NCBI RefSeq assembly: GCF_963576675.1
Contig: NC_088918.1
Location: 61,521,001 to 61,585,000 of the forward strand
DNA length: 64,000 nucleotides
From: Euphorbia lathyris
Taxonomy: Eukaryota > Streptophyta > Magnoliopsida > Malpighiales > Euphorbiaceae
Direction of reading: 5' to 3'
Numbering within the stretch: position 1 is the first letter of the stretch; each line of letters opens with the position of its first letter. The notes under the pieces were generated by a model. It was given only the letters and a program-made list of their open reading frames with translations, ran no database searches and had not been told where the DNA came from. The position numbers were made by a program, and so were the translations under genes. Positions 10,447 to 20,056 of the stretch are shown in pieces.

Positions 10447-13400
10447 AAGCTGGATTCATAAGACCAATCAGGTATGCTCAATGGTTATCTAATGTTGTAC
10501 CGGTGGTAAAGAAGAATGGCAAGCTACGAGTTTGTGTGGACTTCAGAGACCTTAATACAGCAACTCCGAAGGATGTGTATGTGATGCCCATGGTAGACAT
10601 GTTGGTGGATGCAGTAGCTAACAATGAGCTTTTATCTTTTTTAGATTGTGTGGCAGGATATAATCAAATTGCCATTGCTGAAGAAGATACTTCAAAGACC
10701 GCCTTTCGATGTCCAGGAGCTATTGGGACATTTGAGTGGCTGGTCATGCCTTTTGGCTTGAAGAATGCAGGTGCTACCTACCAAAGAGCCATGAATGCCA
10801 TTTTCCATGATATGATTGGAAAAAATCTGGAGGTTTACATTGATGACATCGTCATAAAGTCCAAAAAAGAAATGGAGCACATAGATCACTTGAGATGTGG
10901 TTTTCAAAGGATGAGGGAGCATCAACTAAAACTCAATCCTCTCAAGTGTGCTTTTGGGGTGAAAGCTGGAAACTTCCTTGGGTTCCTGGTGCACTAAAGA
11001 GGCGTGGAGATAGATCAGAACAAAGCCAAGGCGATCATGGAGTCCAAATCCCCTCAAACAAAAAAGGAGCTTCAGCGTTTCTTGGGGCAAGTGAATTATC
11101 TCAGGAGGTTCATCTCCAACTTGGCTGGAAAGTCTAAGACATTTTCTGATTTGCTGCGGTAAAAGAAGGAAGATGAGTTTAAATGGGAGGAACACCATCA
11201 GCAAGCCTTCTAGAGTATCAAAGAGTATCTATGCCAACCTCCTGTACTTATGCCTCCAAGGCCAGGTGTACCTCTGAAACTTTATCTATCTGCCGCTCAT
11301 GATTCCATTGGATGCTTGTTAGCACAAAACAATTCCAAAGGATATGAGCAGGCAATATATTATTTGAGTAGATTCTTGAATGCAACTGAGGTAAAATATT
11401 CACCAATTGAGAAACTCTGCCTTACATTGTATTTTGCTTGTACCAAACTGCGGCATTATATGATTGGGGCAAGGGTGTTGGTGGTATCTCAAACTGACTT
11501 GATCAAGTACATGTTGAATAAGCCGCTCATAACTGGGAGGATTGGAAAGTGGTCGCTGGCTTTGGCAGAGTTTACTCTGGTGTACTATCCTCAAAAATCA
11601 GTGAAGTGGCAAGCACTTGCAGATTTCCTTGCAGATCACCCTTGTCTTGATGTGAAGGATGAAATAGATCAAGATCTACCAATCTTCAGTGTTGAAAAAT
11701 CCCGCTGGATTTTGAAATTTGATGGATCTAGCACCGAGACATCTGCAGGAGCAGGAGTAGTCATTATATCCCCCATGGGAACCAAAACAACAATGTCTTT
11801 CAACCTAGATTTCAAATGTACGAACAATCAGGCTGAATATGAAGCTGCGGTCATTGGCCTAGAGATCTTGAGGGAGTTAGGAGCAGATGAAGTCTTGATC
11901 CAAGGGGATTCCCAACTCGTGCTGAGGCAACTATCAGGAGAATACAAATGCACTAGTCTCAGCTTGGCTCCATATTATACAGCCGATGTTCAACTACTGC
12001 AGGAATTCAATGACTTTTCCTTTCTTCATGTTCCAAGAGAGATGAACTGGGAGGCTAATGAGCTAGCTCAAATAGCCTCTGGTTTGAAAATGTCGGAAGA
12101 ACTCACCCATAAGTTGATAATGATCAAGAAGCTCAGACATCCTTCCATCATAGAGAGGGGAATTCAAGTGGAGACATTCAATACAGATGTCAATCTAGCT
12201 AGTGACTGGAGGAGTCCTATCAAGGAGTATTTTTCGAACCCAGGAAGACGAGTACCTTATTCCCTCAAGATTAGAGCATTGAACTTCTTGTTGATGGAAG
12301 GTGACTTGTACCGCAAAAATGTAGATGGACTTTTGCTGAAATGCTTAGGATTTCCAGACAGCATGGAAGTTATGAAACAAGTCCACGAAGGAGTATGTGG
12401 AGCTCATCAGGCAGGCATCAAGATGAAGTGGCTCATCAGGAGACATGGGTACTTCTGGCCATCTATGCTGAAGGATTGTATGTCTTATGCAAAAGGATGT
12501 CGCCAATGCCAAAGATATGGGCAGATTCAAAGAGTTCCTGCAGATGAGATGTACACAGTCGTCAAGCCATGGCCCTTCAGAGGATGGGCAATTGATTTGA
12601 TAGGGAAAATTTATCCTACATCATCAAAAGGGTACAACTTTATGATCGTGGCAACAGACTACTTCACAAAATGGGTAGAGGCCTTACCAATGAAGAAAGT
12701 GGACCAGAGAGATGTTGTGAAGTTCATCAAGGAGAACATCATTCACAAGTACGGGATCCCTCAGTCAATTACCACAGACCAAGGAACCATGTTCACCGGA
12801 GATGACATGAAGGACTTCATGGAAGATTATGGAATCAAGTTGTTGCACTCTACTCCTCATTATCCACAAGCTAATGGTTAAGCTGAGGCCTCCAACAAAG
12901 TTCTCATCAACATCATTGAAAAGATGATCGAAGATAACCCTAGGGAATGGCACGTCTTACTTTCAGAAACTTTATGGGCATACAGAACATCAAAAAGGAG
13001 TGCCACAGGCGTCAGTCCTTTCTCATTAACATATGGACATGATGACGTGCTTCCTATGGAGGTAGTAGTGCCGTCCCTGAGAGTAGCCAGACAAAATGAA
13101 CTCACTCCAGCAGAATACACAGAAGCTATGATGATGGAACTTGAAGGATCTAATGAAGCTAGAATGCAAGCACTTGATCGAATGATCGCCCAGAAAAAGA
13201 AAGTAACCAAAGCATACAATAAGAGAGTGAAGAAAAAGACCTTTGAAGAAGGAGACATGGTTTGGAAACTCATCTTACCAGTTGGGACTAAAGATAGAGC
13301 ATATGGAAAATGGTCTCCAAATTGGGAAGGACCGTTCAAAGTCTTCCAAGTTCTAAAAGGAAACTCTTATTGGTTAGCCAGCTTGCAAGGGGAGCCACAT

Positions 13401-13475
13401 AAGAGGTTCATCAATGGAAAGTACCTCAAGAAATTTTATCCCACTCTTTGGGAACTGAGGGAGCATCAGCCATAG
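10440..13475 (+). pseudogene. Tat pol: RT, RNase H, archaeal-type RNase H, integrase
   Basis: Reverse transcriptase covers 10440-11000, with VCVDFRDLN and the catalytic YIDDIVIKS. The first RNase H follows (about 11270-11650), then a second with WILKFDGSSTETSAGAG and DSQLVLRQLSGEY (11700-12080), which is the extra archaeal-type domain of Tat elements. The integrase has a zinc finger ending CRQCQRYG (about 12500), the core with AIDLIGKIYP, TTDQGTMF and a C-terminal tail ending at 13475. Stops interrupt it at 10995-10997, near 11160, near 11212 and at 12879-12881. Otherwise the frame is preserved, so decay is moderate. Confidence 0.92.
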
Positions 13476-13657
13476 GATATAGGCAATATGTATTTGATGT
13501 AACGCAAAGCAATTTCACTTTGAAAATTGTAAAGCTGGCTTATAGTCGCTATTCTGTTTGCAATAAAATAATAGCAGGCCTCAAGGCCGCAATTTATTCA
13601 TCAAGCAATGTCTATCAAATATGTTTAACAAAGAAATCTATCTAGAAGGGAATCAAA

Positions 13658-16384
13658 TCAAACATCCTCTAAATCTATGGTCTTCAGATCTTCCCAACAA
13701 GCCCGAGAAGCAGATCGAAGTTTTTGACGTTCGGCAACCCATGCTTTAGCTCGGTCATAGTTTGATCTCAAAGAGTTTTCCATGAGTCTCTTTTTCTCCC
13801 ACCTATCTTTCTAGAGGTGGCGCAACTTTTCACCTTGGACTATCGAGCTCATCAGTTCATCTTCAACTGTCTTCAATAGTTTCTTGACTTCTTCCATCTT
13901 TTTATACCTTTGGTCGATCAATTCAATGGAAGACTCAACTTCTTGGTCAGCAATAGAGTTACTTTCACACAACTTCTGGTAAAGGAGGTGATCAGAGGCA
14001 CATGAATCTAACTTGTCACTTAAGAGAGCCAACTGAGGTTTCACAGCAGAGTAATCAGAATGCCATGAGTGAACTTGAGTCTTGAAGTTAGTCAAGCGTT
14101 TCTTAAACTCAGCAGAAGAGGAGAGGTGAATAAGATCATCAATAGTCGAAAAGAGCATCGTCAAATGTTGAGTACAAATTGAGGATATATCAAGATCAAG
14201 TATCGATCGTATCATATTCTTAGAGGCATAAGTATGGTCTTTATCAGGTGCATCACTATGAGTGTCATTCTCAAGAAAGGAGAAGTCGATGTTAGAAGAA
14301 GGATCCTCAAGAGGAAAAGCTTTTACTCCAGCAATTCTATCTAGGAGTGCCTGATCAAAAGTAAAGAAATCTATTAAAAAAAAATAATAATCCTAAAGTT
14401 GGAAGTTGGTTTCATTTACCTCAGATCTAGAAACAATGGGAGTGTCATTCTTTGATGGAAGTTCCCCTACATGGTCTATGATGGCTAGATCAGAAGAAGA
14501 TGGAGGTTGAGGGATATTGACCACGCCTGAAGCAGGGATCTCACCTACTGATGGCGAAGTACAATCAACTTGTGCTACAGAAAGTACACCATCATGCTCT
14601 GCCTAGTTGCCTTCATCATCTGGGTCAATGGTATCAGCCGGAATATCAGAGGACTTGTCCATTTTTTGCCTTTTTAAAGGAGGGGTATCATCTTCCAAGA
14701 GTCTCTCATCTGAATCTAAATCCAAATCTTCAAAGTTAACTTGGGCAAGGAAAGCAAAATCTGCTTCAGGGAAGTCGTCGAGGTCGATAGATTCATCAGG
14801 AGCAACATCAGCCACAACAACATCACTATCTTCATCTTCATTGGCATCTTCCTCATCAACCACCTTCCCTGTGTGGAGTATGTGTGAATGGTCTGGTTCA
14901 AATCAGAGATGAGAGGAAGTAGAAAGAATTCAATCAAGAAATTTACCTGATGCTTCTACCTTTTGTTGAAGGTAAGGAAGGCGTAAAGACCACCACTGGT
15001 CAAACTCATTAGTAACAATTGAAGAGGCCTTGCCCACTTTTGACAATTTAAAGTGAAAACCATCATTGAGAAGCCGATGTACACGAGATTCAGAAGCTTT
15101 GTAACGTTCTTCCAAAGGGAGCAAAGGAGGAGCAGGAATGACCTGAATGAGGCCAAACTGTCGAGCACATAATGCTGGCCAATACAACTCGAAACACGCC
15201 GCCGTCCCTGTGATAGTTGGCTTGAAGGTGGCACCGACATGGAGGAAACGAGTTGATAAGAACGACTTCCACATTTCATATGTCTCATCCAGGTTGATTG
15301 TAGAAGCTTTCATTATTCTTCCAGATTCTGGCAGTCTAGAGAAACAATAAGTGAACCTCAACGGAGGCTTATCTTTCAAACAAGAGAAAAACTTGAAGAA
15401 CTTCCTGGTCTGGGTCATTTTGGTTCTACAACTCATCAGAGACCGACCAATGGGCATAGATATGTCTAAAACAGAACTTTGAAGCTGAGGAAAGTAAGCA
15501 AGGAGCCACAATTGAACGATCCAGAGGTTTCCACCAAGGCGGGTGAAAGGTTCATTAGAGACCACGTGGGCAATGTGATGATAAGTTGCACCCAACAACA
15601 TGGATCCTAAAGCCAATTTTTTCCCAGTTGCAAGCTCATATGCAATCTCCTTGTATTCTGCAGTTACTTTGCCAGATGCAGTGCAAAAAATATATCGGCA
15701 AACAAGAGTCCACAAAAACAGAAAATGATCAACCCGCTTTCTCTTTGGAGGATGATTAGCCATATATTCGATCAGCCTCACCCAATCCATAGTTCTATAC
15801 TTCTTGAAGAATTCTGGAAGCTCATGTCGAACTAAGGAAGGTATCTCAGGACCAACCACTGGTAGTCCTGTTAGTGCAAGCACATCCCTCAAGGTAACAT
15901 TCATCGGTATAGGTGGAAATAGAAAAGCATTACAGTTATGTGACCAGAAACCCAAAGCTGCATACAAAAGATTCTTGTTTACTGGAAGCTCTATCTGGGA
16001 CATTTTAATCAACTCATTGATTCCAAGATTGCACCATTGTCTCTCATACGTCGGCTTCAACCGATTCACCCAGGTAGACCATGCTTTTGTGGCATTTTCA
16101 CTAGCAAGACGGGGCCAACTTTTGCATTTAACATGTCGGCCGGTGAGAAGACCAGATTTCATCAAAAGAAGTTCTCCCTCTTGAGATATTGGAAAAGGCA
16201 CTTGAGGAGGTTTGTCTCGACCAGTCGGCAAAAGAGCATACAATTCATCATCATTAAAATTCATCTTGATTGTGTCAGGTTGGTGTGCTTTTCCGAGTTC
16301 ACCAGCACTTTTTCCAGGAGGATTTGGGTGTGACTTTCTTAGAGGTGGAGCAGTTGGTTTCTTGATAAAAGGGGTTTCTGCCAA
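13658..16384 (-). pseudogene. Antisense extra gene of the Tat element: plant mobile domain plus coiled coil
   Basis: Three exons fit: 16384-14947, 14868-14420 and 14350-13658, with GT/AG borders. Exon 1 encodes a plant mobile domain (PMD, aminotransferase-like family) with LTGLPVVGPEIPSL, FLFLWTLVCRYIF and GGNLWIVQLWLLAYFP. Exon 2 encodes an acidic Asp/Glu-rich linker with a basic LKRQKMDK patch; exon 3 a coiled coil. Amber codons at about 14602-14604 and 13811-13813 break an otherwise open frame that runs to TGA at 13658. The 3' end converges on pol, 183 bp away. PMD proteins have been reported as captured cargo in plant transposons and, in MAIN/MAIL1, as silencing factors; the role here is unknown. 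Confidence 0.82.
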
Positions 16385-17889
16385 GTTAAAGCTAAAAATT
16401 AAATTTTTTAAAATTTCGGCAGCATTTCCCCTTAAAATTTTAAAGTCCCAAAAATCATGTCAACACAAAATTGCCCTTTCACGATTGTCATCATTCACCA
16501 AATATCAAACATCAAACACATTTGAAGTCCATTAAATTTTATTCACAAGTTTGATGGTAAGTTTACCTTTGGAAGACATCTTGGCGGTGATTTCGAGTAA
16601 AGGAGTTGCACTTCAGCTAGACGCAACCTCAAGTTTGGTAACACCTTGATTAAAGGAAACCGATCAATGATTGATCTGGCCTTTAATCCTTGAGGCCTTC
16701 AAATCTTTCGTCAAAAGAGGAATCGGTTGTGCACGTATTCTCAGAGACTTCAATCAAAGGTACAAGCGAGCAAAGAGTTAGTAGTGCAATCACGAAGAAC
16801 TTGTTAGCACCATGATTAAAGGAAATCGATCAATGATTATCAATGATTGATCCGGCCTTTAATCCTTGCTATCGGTAAGCGTTTCGTCACAACACGAACT
16901 GACTTGATTGAGAAGAGTCTGCGAGGGAAGAATCTGCAATTTAACCGAAGAAAAGAAATTATTATTCTCATGGAAATTCGAGATGGCCGTACAGAAAAGG
17001 AAAGCAAAAAACAAAAAAAAAAAGATAGAAAATAAAACCACTGTTTTGTCACGACTGAAATTGGATGAGCATGGACAGCAAACCAGCTTCTTGAACCTGA
17101 GAAAGTGCAATTGGTGGAGCAATAAACTTAATCTTGAAGATCTTGGACTCTATTATTTCTGATGTAGACAGTCAGAGCTACGAAAGAAAACGATCAACGC
17201 CGTAAATCACAAATCAGCGGGATGAGCATAGGATGCTGGCAGAAGACATATCAATTTGGAGAATAGTGTTTATTGTTGCAGTTGAGAAGATCCCGGGCAG
17301 AGAGGCAGAGCTGCAAATCAAAATCCAAACACCATCTTCTGCTTTTGGGTAATCTGTTTATGAACGCTACGAAGTTTGCTGTGCACTAAGAATTTTTGCG
17401 GCAAGGTTGTACAGGTACTTAGAAAGGTTGTTTTACATAGTGCTGTGTATATATATAGTTTAATTGAGATTTGTTTTGTTAAAGATTCCTTTCTCTTGTG
17501 GGTTTCAAACTTCTAATTAATTACAAACTCTTTGCACCGATTGGATCCCTATTGTTACTCTATTTTAGTTTTGTTTTTTATATTCAGAGTTTTTATTTTG
17601 TTTCTAACTAGGACTTAGTTTATTTTTTTTTTTTTCTAACTAATCCTACATAGATTTCACTTCAAACGTTAATCTTTCTCGTAAATGATTAATTAATGGT
17701 TGGGTTAGTTTTTTAAATTTATTTATTTATTTATTTATTTTTTTAAGATTAGGATTAGTTTTCTTTATGTTAATTAGGAGTAACGTTTTTTTTTAAGAGT
17801 TTTTCATTGTTTTGTCCACTTTGAATTTTTTGAAGTCTAAAAGATTTTTTTATTGCGGGGTCCAAGTATAAATTTTCGTCTCTCAAATC
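16385..17889. other. Region between antisense gene start and polypurine tract
   Basis: This holds two similar hairpin-forming segments (about 16640-16690 and 16805-16865), each with GATTAAAGGAAA and a matching CCTTTAATCC about 30-40 bases later. After them comes low-complexity T-rich sequence (17560-17860). It probably contains the promoter of the antisense gene; no convincing TATA position was assigned. Short open frames at 16840-17160 have no recognisable product. Confidence 0.5.
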
Positions 17890-17892
17890 CAT

Positions 17893-17908
17893 GCTTGTGG
17901 GGGGCAAT
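17893..17908 (+). other. Polypurine tract of the Tat element
   Basis: CTTGTGGGGGGCAAT lies immediately before the TGTTTGCACC start of the direct 3' LTR, the position required for plus-strand priming. Confidence 0.75.
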
Positions 17909-18200
17909 TGTTTGCACCATAAATTAATTTTACAATTCCTAGTTGTTCCCTTAGATTTAATTTTCAGATCTAAAGTCTATTCATTTCTCAGTACAATTTT
18001 TATTTTATTTGTTGTTCAATCATTTTCTGTAAGGTCGGTATCGTTTTGATAATCGAATCTTTTAGGAATTTTTCGGTCTCTTTATTCCATACAATCGTTT
18101 TGATAATTAGAAGTTAGAAAGCGCACCCAATTTCACTCCATAGTACGAGAATACTATAATTCTCTGGCACGCCCGCAATTTCCCACGAAAGAGCCAAACA
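17909..18200 (+). repeat. Direct 3' LTR of the Tat element, internally deleted
   Basis: 292 bp that keep both LTR ends (TGTTTGCACC and GCCAAACA) but lack about 890 bp of the middle, including the tandem array. It is clearly more diverged from the 5' LTR than the inverted copy is; for example, CGAATCTTTTAGG replaces CGAATCTTAGG. Confidence 0.82.
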
Positions 18201-18249
18201 AAAATTAATTTTTGTTTGGCTCTTTCGTGGGAAATTGCGGGTGTGCCAG
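18164..18249. repeat. Head-to-head LTR palindrome with zero spacer
   Basis: An 86-bp near-perfect palindrome (one mismatch, GCACGCCC against GGGTGTGC) is centred between 18206 and 18207. Between the two CAAACA/TGTTTG LTR ends lie twelve bases, AAAATTAATTTT. The first six match the bases that follow the 5' LTR at 8866-8871. Confidence 0.92.
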
Positions 18250-19424
18250 ATAATTATAGTATTATCAAACTATGGAGTGAAATTGAGTGCGCTTGCTAAC
18301 TTCTAATTATCAAAACGATTGTAAGGAATAAAGAGACCGTAAAATTCCTAAGATTCGATTATCAAAACGATACCGACCTTACAGAAAATGGTTGAACAAC
18401 AAATAAAATAAAAATGTACTGGAAGCTTGAATGAAATTTGCACTTGAAAATTAAATCTAAGGAAACAATCGAGAATTGTAAAAATGCTGAAGTCTAGAGT
18501 TAATTTGCTAGAGTTTTGGGTAGTTGTTGTTGAGTTGGTTGATTGGCTTATTTCATCGTGATTCCTTCCATTTATAAATGTTGGAGGTAACTTCCTGCTT
18601 GCTTCCACTAATCCACGTTCTCCACCACATTGAGTAACCTCCACTTTAACTTCCATGATGGATTGATACGTACACTTTCTGATTGTTCCTGCTTTTTAAT
18701 TGGCTCACGAAAACACTTTAAAATATTAGTTGGCACTTGGTTCCCCTATGTTTACTTTAAGTTCCCCCTAATGTCCACTATAGGAAGTTGATTTCCCATG
18801 AGGTACACTATGATTTCCCATGAGGTACACTACATGATTTCCCCTATGTTTACTTTAAGTCCCCCCTGATGTCCACTATAGGAAGTTGATTTTCCATGAG
18901 GTACACTATGATTTCCCATGAGGTACACTACGATTTCCCATGAGGTACACTACATGATTTCCCATATGTTTACTTTAAGTCCCCCTGATGTCCACTATAG
19001 GAAGTTGATTTCCCATGAGGTACACTATGATTTCCCATGAGGTACACTACATGATTTCCCATATGTTTACTTTAAGTCCCCCCTGATGTCCGCTATAGGA
19101 AGTTGGTTTCCCACGAGGTACACTATGATTTCCCATGAGGTACACTACATGGTTTCCCCTAAGGTACACCGTCTAGGAAGTTGGTACAGTATTTTAGATG
19201 TTTCTCTTGAGGGAAACTGAGGTTCACTCTAGGAAATCCTAAGTGAACGATGTACTAGGAAAATATGAAAAGTTTCCCAAAATGAAAAGTTTCCTAAACA
19301 GGCCTTTTAAGGAAAAGTTTCCTAAAATGTTCTTTTAAGAAAAAGTTTCCTAAAAAGAAAAGTTTATCCATGAAAAGAGTAAACCAGGGTATACATCAGG
19401 AAGATTTTATTTTTGGTGCAAACA
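18213..19424 (-). repeat. Full-length inverted LTR of the Tat element
   Basis: 1212 bp, the reverse complement of the 5' LTR with very few differences; an incidental 102-codon frame inside both LTRs differs at only two codons. It ends TGCAAACA at 19424, directly followed by the AATAC duplication. Confidence 0.9.
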
Positions 19425-19429
19425 AATAC
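19425..19429. repeat. Target-site duplication AATAC (right) of the nested Tat element
   Basis: It directly follows the CA end of the inverted LTR and supports a single integration event through two U3 ends. Confidence 0.85.
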
Positions 19430-20040
19430 TTTTGATTTACAAATAGGTAAAATAAACTTTTAAATAAATTCTTTTATCCGATAATCAAAAACAGAAAACT
19501 ATTAATTTCTGAAACATATATGTATATAAATATATTTAAAGCTATTTTAAAACGATTTTAAAATATATAGGTTTCGGGCCGGGCCCGAACACATGGTTGT
19601 TGCCGTTTGGCAGCAGCCACTGTGTCTGGTCCGCTGTTGCCTTGCTGCCGCGAGGCAGCAACCGCAGGACAGCGGTCGGGTTGCGCCTCACGAGCTGCTG
19701 TCCATTTTTTTTAAAATTATATATATATATATATATCAGTTTTAAAACGATTTTCAGAAAAAAAGAAAAACCTATTAAAGATTTTCCGTTTTATCTTTAG
19801 AATAATAAAACTAACTTTTATTTATCTAACTATAAAACTAATAGATTTTGTTATAATGATTATCAACCAAAATAATTAGGAACATATGCATAATCTATTT
19901 TAATTAACAATTAATTAAAACTTATTTATCTTTAGAATTAATTAATCAAAACAGTTTCGTTAATTAACCTAACTATAAATATTCATTCAATCTGATTGAA
20001 AAACTTCTTAATTTTCATATATGAAATAACGGATTTAACG
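19430..20040 (-). other. Copia leader, primer-site-proximal part, with a GC-rich hairpin
   Basis: This is AT-rich except for a GC-rich patch at about 19575-19705. The patch includes an 8-bp perfect stem with a 4-base loop at 19640-19659 (TTGCTGCC / GGCAGCAA) and further GGCAGCAGCC-like repeats. Such structures in leaders can act in RNA dimerisation or packaging; that role is inferred. Confidence 0.55.
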
Positions 20041-20055
20041 CAGGCTCTGATACCA
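20041..20055 (-). other. Primer-binding site, initiator tRNA-Met type
   Basis: On the minus strand TGGTATCAGAGCCTG follows the 5' LTR after one base. TGGTATCAGAGC is the classic plant initiator tRNA-Met primer site of Ty1/copia elements. Confidence 0.93.
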
Positions 20056-20056
20056 C

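Larger units (their letters stand above)
7680..19424 (+). mobile_element. Tat-type Ty3/gypsy element with outer LTRs in inverted orientation, nested in the copia leader
   Basis: Layout on the plus strand is: 5' LTR (7680-8865), primer site, gag, pol with two RNase H domains, convergent antisense extra gene (16384-13658), polypurine tract, a shortened direct 3' LTR (17909-18200), a 12-bp palindromic spacer, then a full-length LTR in reverse orientation (18213-19424). The outer ends are TGTTTGCACC and GGTGCAAACA, and AATAC flanks both sides (7675-7679 and 19425-19429). A second, archaeal-type RNase H and an antisense ORF between pol and the 3' LTR are known hallmarks of the Tat lineage (Tat/Ogre/Retand). 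Inverted outer LTRs are not normal for any LTR element. Several stops and frameshifts show it is dead. Confidence 0.9.

Noticed and set aside
16840..17162. Four small frames upstream of the PMD gene
   Set aside because: Overlapping on both strands, low complexity, no start context or family.
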